Below are positions 13,835-15,692 of a DNA stretch of 15,692 nt, piece after piece. Made by a program: the position numbers and the translations under genes. The stretch covers positions 1-15,692 of the forward strand of contig DVKW01000204.1 in NCBI GenBank assembly GCA_018715855.1, in the 5' to 3' direction. Numbering within the stretch: the first letter of the stretch is position 1; every line of letters starts with the position of its first letter. The stretch comes from Candidatus Galligastranaerophilus intestinigallinarum. GTDB taxonomy: Bacteria > Cyanobacteriota > Vampirovibrionia > Gastranaerophilales > Gastranaerophilaceae. The notes under the pieces were generated by a model, which was given only the letters and a program-made list of their open reading frames with translations, had not been told where the DNA came from and made no database searches.

Positions 13835-14872
13835 TTACCCTTTTAAATTTGTTTTGAAAAATTCTTCGAGTTTTTTAAACGGAATTTTTTCTAAATTGTC
13901 GTATAAATCTGTGTGGTTTGCATTTTCTACTATTAAAAGTTCTTTGTTTTCACCTTTTAATTTTTTAAATGCATCTTCGCCAAAATATCTGCTGTGGGCT
14001 TTTTCGCCGTGGATGATTAAAACAGGTGTTCTAATTTCACCGGCGTATGCTAAAATTGGCGAATTAATTAAAGATAATGTTGAGGTTAAATTCCAGTTGC
14101 CATTTGAATTAATTGACCTTTTATGAAAGCCCCTTTTTGTTTTGTAGTAATTATAATAATCTTTTACAAATTGCGGTTCATCGCCCGTTAATTTTTCAGG
14201 CAGCCCGATTGCTTTTTCATATTTTCCCATTTTAAAATCTTTTGTTCTTTGCCTGTTTAGGCGTTCTTTTAATTCATATCTTTTGTTTTCATCCAGTGAA
14301 TCAAAATAGCCTTTGGCGCTAACTCTTGTCATATCATACATTGTGATTGCTACTGTTGCTTTTATTCTTGTATCAATGGAAGCTGCGTTAATTCCAAAAC
14401 CGCCAAAACCGCAAATGCCGATTATGCCTATTTTATTTGGGTCAACATTTTTGTAATTCGATAAAAAATCAACTGCGGCGCTAAAATCTTCTGTGTTTAT
14501 ATCGGGCGATGCAACATTTCTTGGTTTTCCGCCGCTCTCCCCTGTATATGAAGGGTCAAAAGCAAGGGTTATAAAGCCTTTTTCTGCCATTGTTTGAGCA
14601 TATAGCCCTGAGGATTGTTCTTTAACTGCGCCAAATGGCCCTGAAATTGCAATTGCAGGAAGTTTTTCATCTTTTTTTAAGTTTTTTGGTAAATACAAAT
14701 CACCGGTTAATTTAATTCCAAACCTGTTTTTAAATTCAACTTTTTGAACATCAACAAGTTCGCTTTTTTTAAAAACTTTGTCCCAAACAATTTCTTTTGC
14801 CATGGTGCTTAAATCTCCTGTTTTTAAGAAAAATAAACATATTGTAAAAAATATAAAAAGCTTTTTTAGCAT
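13835..14872 (-). CDS. Alpha/beta hydrolase with cysteine nucleophile motif (dienelactone hydrolase-like)
   Basis: A 345-residue alpha/beta hydrolase. The nucleophile elbow is GICGFGG (152-158) with Cys154 in place of serine, as in dienelactone hydrolases. The likely acid is Glu290 in LIIHGEKAHSRYF, and the base is His320 in ENANHTD. The block following the elbow, INAASIDTRIKATVAITMYD (161-180), recalls YcjY-like hydrolases. The N-terminus (LFIFFTICLFF, about 5-16) is a signal sequence, so the protein is probably exported. A second ATG at 14803 (Met24) has AGGAG upstream and would give a cytoplasmic form. The start at 14872 has AAGGGAAA about 8 nt upstream. It is the first gene of an operon with the cupin (3-base gap) and CMD genes. 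All three appear directed to the envelope. Confidence 0.87.
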   Translation of the reverse strand: MLKKLFIFFTICLFFLKTGDLSTMAKEIVWDKVFKKSELVDVQKVEFKNRFGIKLTGDLYLPKNLKKDEKLPAIAISGPFGAVKEQSSGLYAQTMAEKGFITLAFDPSYTGESGGKPRNVASPDINTEDFSAAVDFLSNYKNVDPNKIGIIGICGFGGFGINAASIDTRIKATVAITMYDMTRVSAKGYFDSLDENKRYELKERLNRQRTKDFKMGKYEKAIGLPEKLTGDEPQFVKDYYNYYKTKRGFHKRSINSNGNWNLTSTLSLINSPILAYAGEIRTPVLIIHGEKAHSRYFGEDAFKKLKGENKELLIVENANHTDLYDNLEKIPFKKLEEFFKTNLKG

Positions 14873-14991
14873 AAATAAAATTTCCCTTTTTAAAATATAT
14901 TTTTATTATTAACTATTTTTCTAAAATAGCAAATACTTATAATAAATAATAAATAATGCTTATAAGGCATAATAAAATTAAAAAATTCTTA

Positions 14992-15000
14992 TGGTAAAAT
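14992..15000 (+). promoter_or_regulatory. Possible extended -10 promoter of the DUF554 gene
   Basis: TGG followed by TAAAAT (14995-15000) fits an extended -10 element. It would place the transcription start at about 15006-15007, the position of the ATG. No -35 match is seen 17 bases upstream, and there is no ribosome binding site before the ATG. Confidence 0.4.
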
Positions 15001-15006
15001 TTTTAT

Positions 15007-15687
15007 ATGATAGGAACAATAGTAAATACAATTTCAATTATAACAGGCACTGCTATAGGTTCTATAACCAAAAAAGGAATAAAAGAAGAATACCAAAATG
15101 CGCTTTTTAATGCAATTGGGCTTTGCGCTTTTTGCCTTGGGGTTGCAACTTTTTCATCTTCCCTTCCAAACAGCAAATACCCTGTTTTATTTATAGTTTC
15201 AATGGCAATAGGCACAATTATAGGCACATTTTTAGATTTAGACGGCAAATTTAATAAAATGACATCTAAAATGGGTGGTTCTGATTTTTCAAAGGGCTTA
15301 TCTGCTGCCATTATGCTTTTTTGTATAGGTTCTCTTTCAATTTTAGGGCCTGTTCAAAGCGCACTATACGGGAACAACACCTTTTTATTTACAAATGCTG
15401 CGCTTGATTTTGTAACATCAATTATTTTATCTTGCGCGTACGGCCTTGGCATTATGTGGGCTGCTCTTGTTCTTTTTGTTTGGCAAGGTTCAATTTATGC
15501 TATAAGTTTATTTTTGGGTGAATACATTTCACAAAACTTTTTTAATGAACTTTCAATTGTTGGGGGTATTTTAATTTTAAGTTCAGGTATTGGCATTTTA
15601 AAAATAAAAGAAATGAAAACCGTTAATATGCTGCCATCACTTTTTATAGTTCCAATTCTTTGGTTTTTGGTTCATATTGTGAAATAA
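15007..15687 (+). CDS. DUF554-family integral membrane protein (YqgA/YdfK-like)
   Basis: A 226-residue polytopic membrane protein. The N-terminus MIGTIVNTISIITGTAIGS and the central block CIGSLSILGPVQSALYGN (about 106-123), followed by LDFVTSIILSCAYGLGI (133-149), are the hallmarks of DUF554. About six hydrophobic segments are visible: near 5-20, 37-50, 60-75, 98-115, 130-170 (probably two) and 185-225. Family members are putative transporters or channels of unknown substrate. The gene is complete, ending with TAA at 15685-15687. It diverges from the hydrolase operon across a 134-base AT-rich gap. No Shine-Dalgarno sequence precedes the ATG. Confidence 0.9.
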   Translation: MIGTIVNTISIITGTAIGSITKKGIKEEYQNALFNAIGLCAFCLGVATFSSSLPNSKYPVLFIVSMAIGTIIGTFLDLDGKFNKMTSKMGGSDFSKGLSAAIMLFCIGSLSILGPVQSALYGNNTFLFTNAALDFVTSIILSCAYGLGIMWAALVLFVWQGSIYAISLFLGEYISQNFFNELSIVGGILILSSGIGILKIKEMKTVNMLPSLFIVPILWFLVHIVK

Positions 15688-15692
15688 AATCA

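Noticed and set aside
13611..14126. 171-codon plus-strand ORF across the cupin/hydrolase junction
   Set aside because: It crosses two real minus-strand genes and shows no domain, so its length comes from AT-rich antisense codons.
14956..14970. ATGC-TTATAA-GGCAT near-palindrome in the hydrolase/DUF554 divergent region
   Set aside because: It is short and asymmetric, with no second copy or nearby regulator to bind it.

Overview
This is an AT-rich window from a bacterium. I think it comes from the non-photosynthetic gut relatives of cyanobacteria (Gastranaerophilales / 'Melainabacteria'). That is an inference from the low GC, the very short-leader pilin-like protein (MKDTG|FTLAE type), a cyanobacteria-like L27, and long unclassified proteins whose N-termini carry 'FSG'-type motifs. 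No rRNA marker is present to prove it.

Positions 1-1240 are housekeeping. A strong promoter and a leader hairpin precede rplU-rpmA (ribosomal proteins L21 and L27). A 266-base gap then holds a hairpin, a 36-bp direct repeat and a degenerate tRNA-Asp-like structured segment. An intact tRNA-Asp(GUC) and an intrinsic terminator follow. Positions 1274-2781 hold a zinc-ribbon plus RES-domain protein (toxin-like) facing a small Xre-type repressor. Positions 2845-3579 encode a type IV pilin-like protein. A perfect 19-bp stem terminator separates it from the next, oppositely oriented operon.

Positions 3651-6999 form a sulfur/redox module. A four-domain flavoprotein (disulfide reductase, rhodanese, TusA, DsrE-like) is followed after 23 bases by a QueD/PTPS-family protein that lacks the usual catalytic cysteine. 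A divergent ArsR-type repressor faces the flavoprotein. The shared intergenic region contains two TTGACA promoters and repeated ATATTCGCATAT palindromes, so joint control by the ArsR protein is likely.

Positions 7124-12461 are accessory. They hold a repeat protein built from about eight Y-x-EG...DG units, a HET-C/zinc-phospholipase-like protein overlapping it tail to tail by 4 bp, an 889-residue modular protein (three copies of one domain, then three HTH-like modules, then a coiled coil), and a small exported protein. This is the region most likely to hold something undescribed.

Positions 12550-14872 are a tight three-gene operon on the minus strand: an envelope-directed alpha/beta hydrolase with a cysteine nucleophile motif, a membrane-anchored cupin and an exported double carboxymuconolactone-decarboxylase-like protein. 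The window ends with a complete DUF554 membrane protein on the plus strand, possibly translated from a leaderless mRNA.
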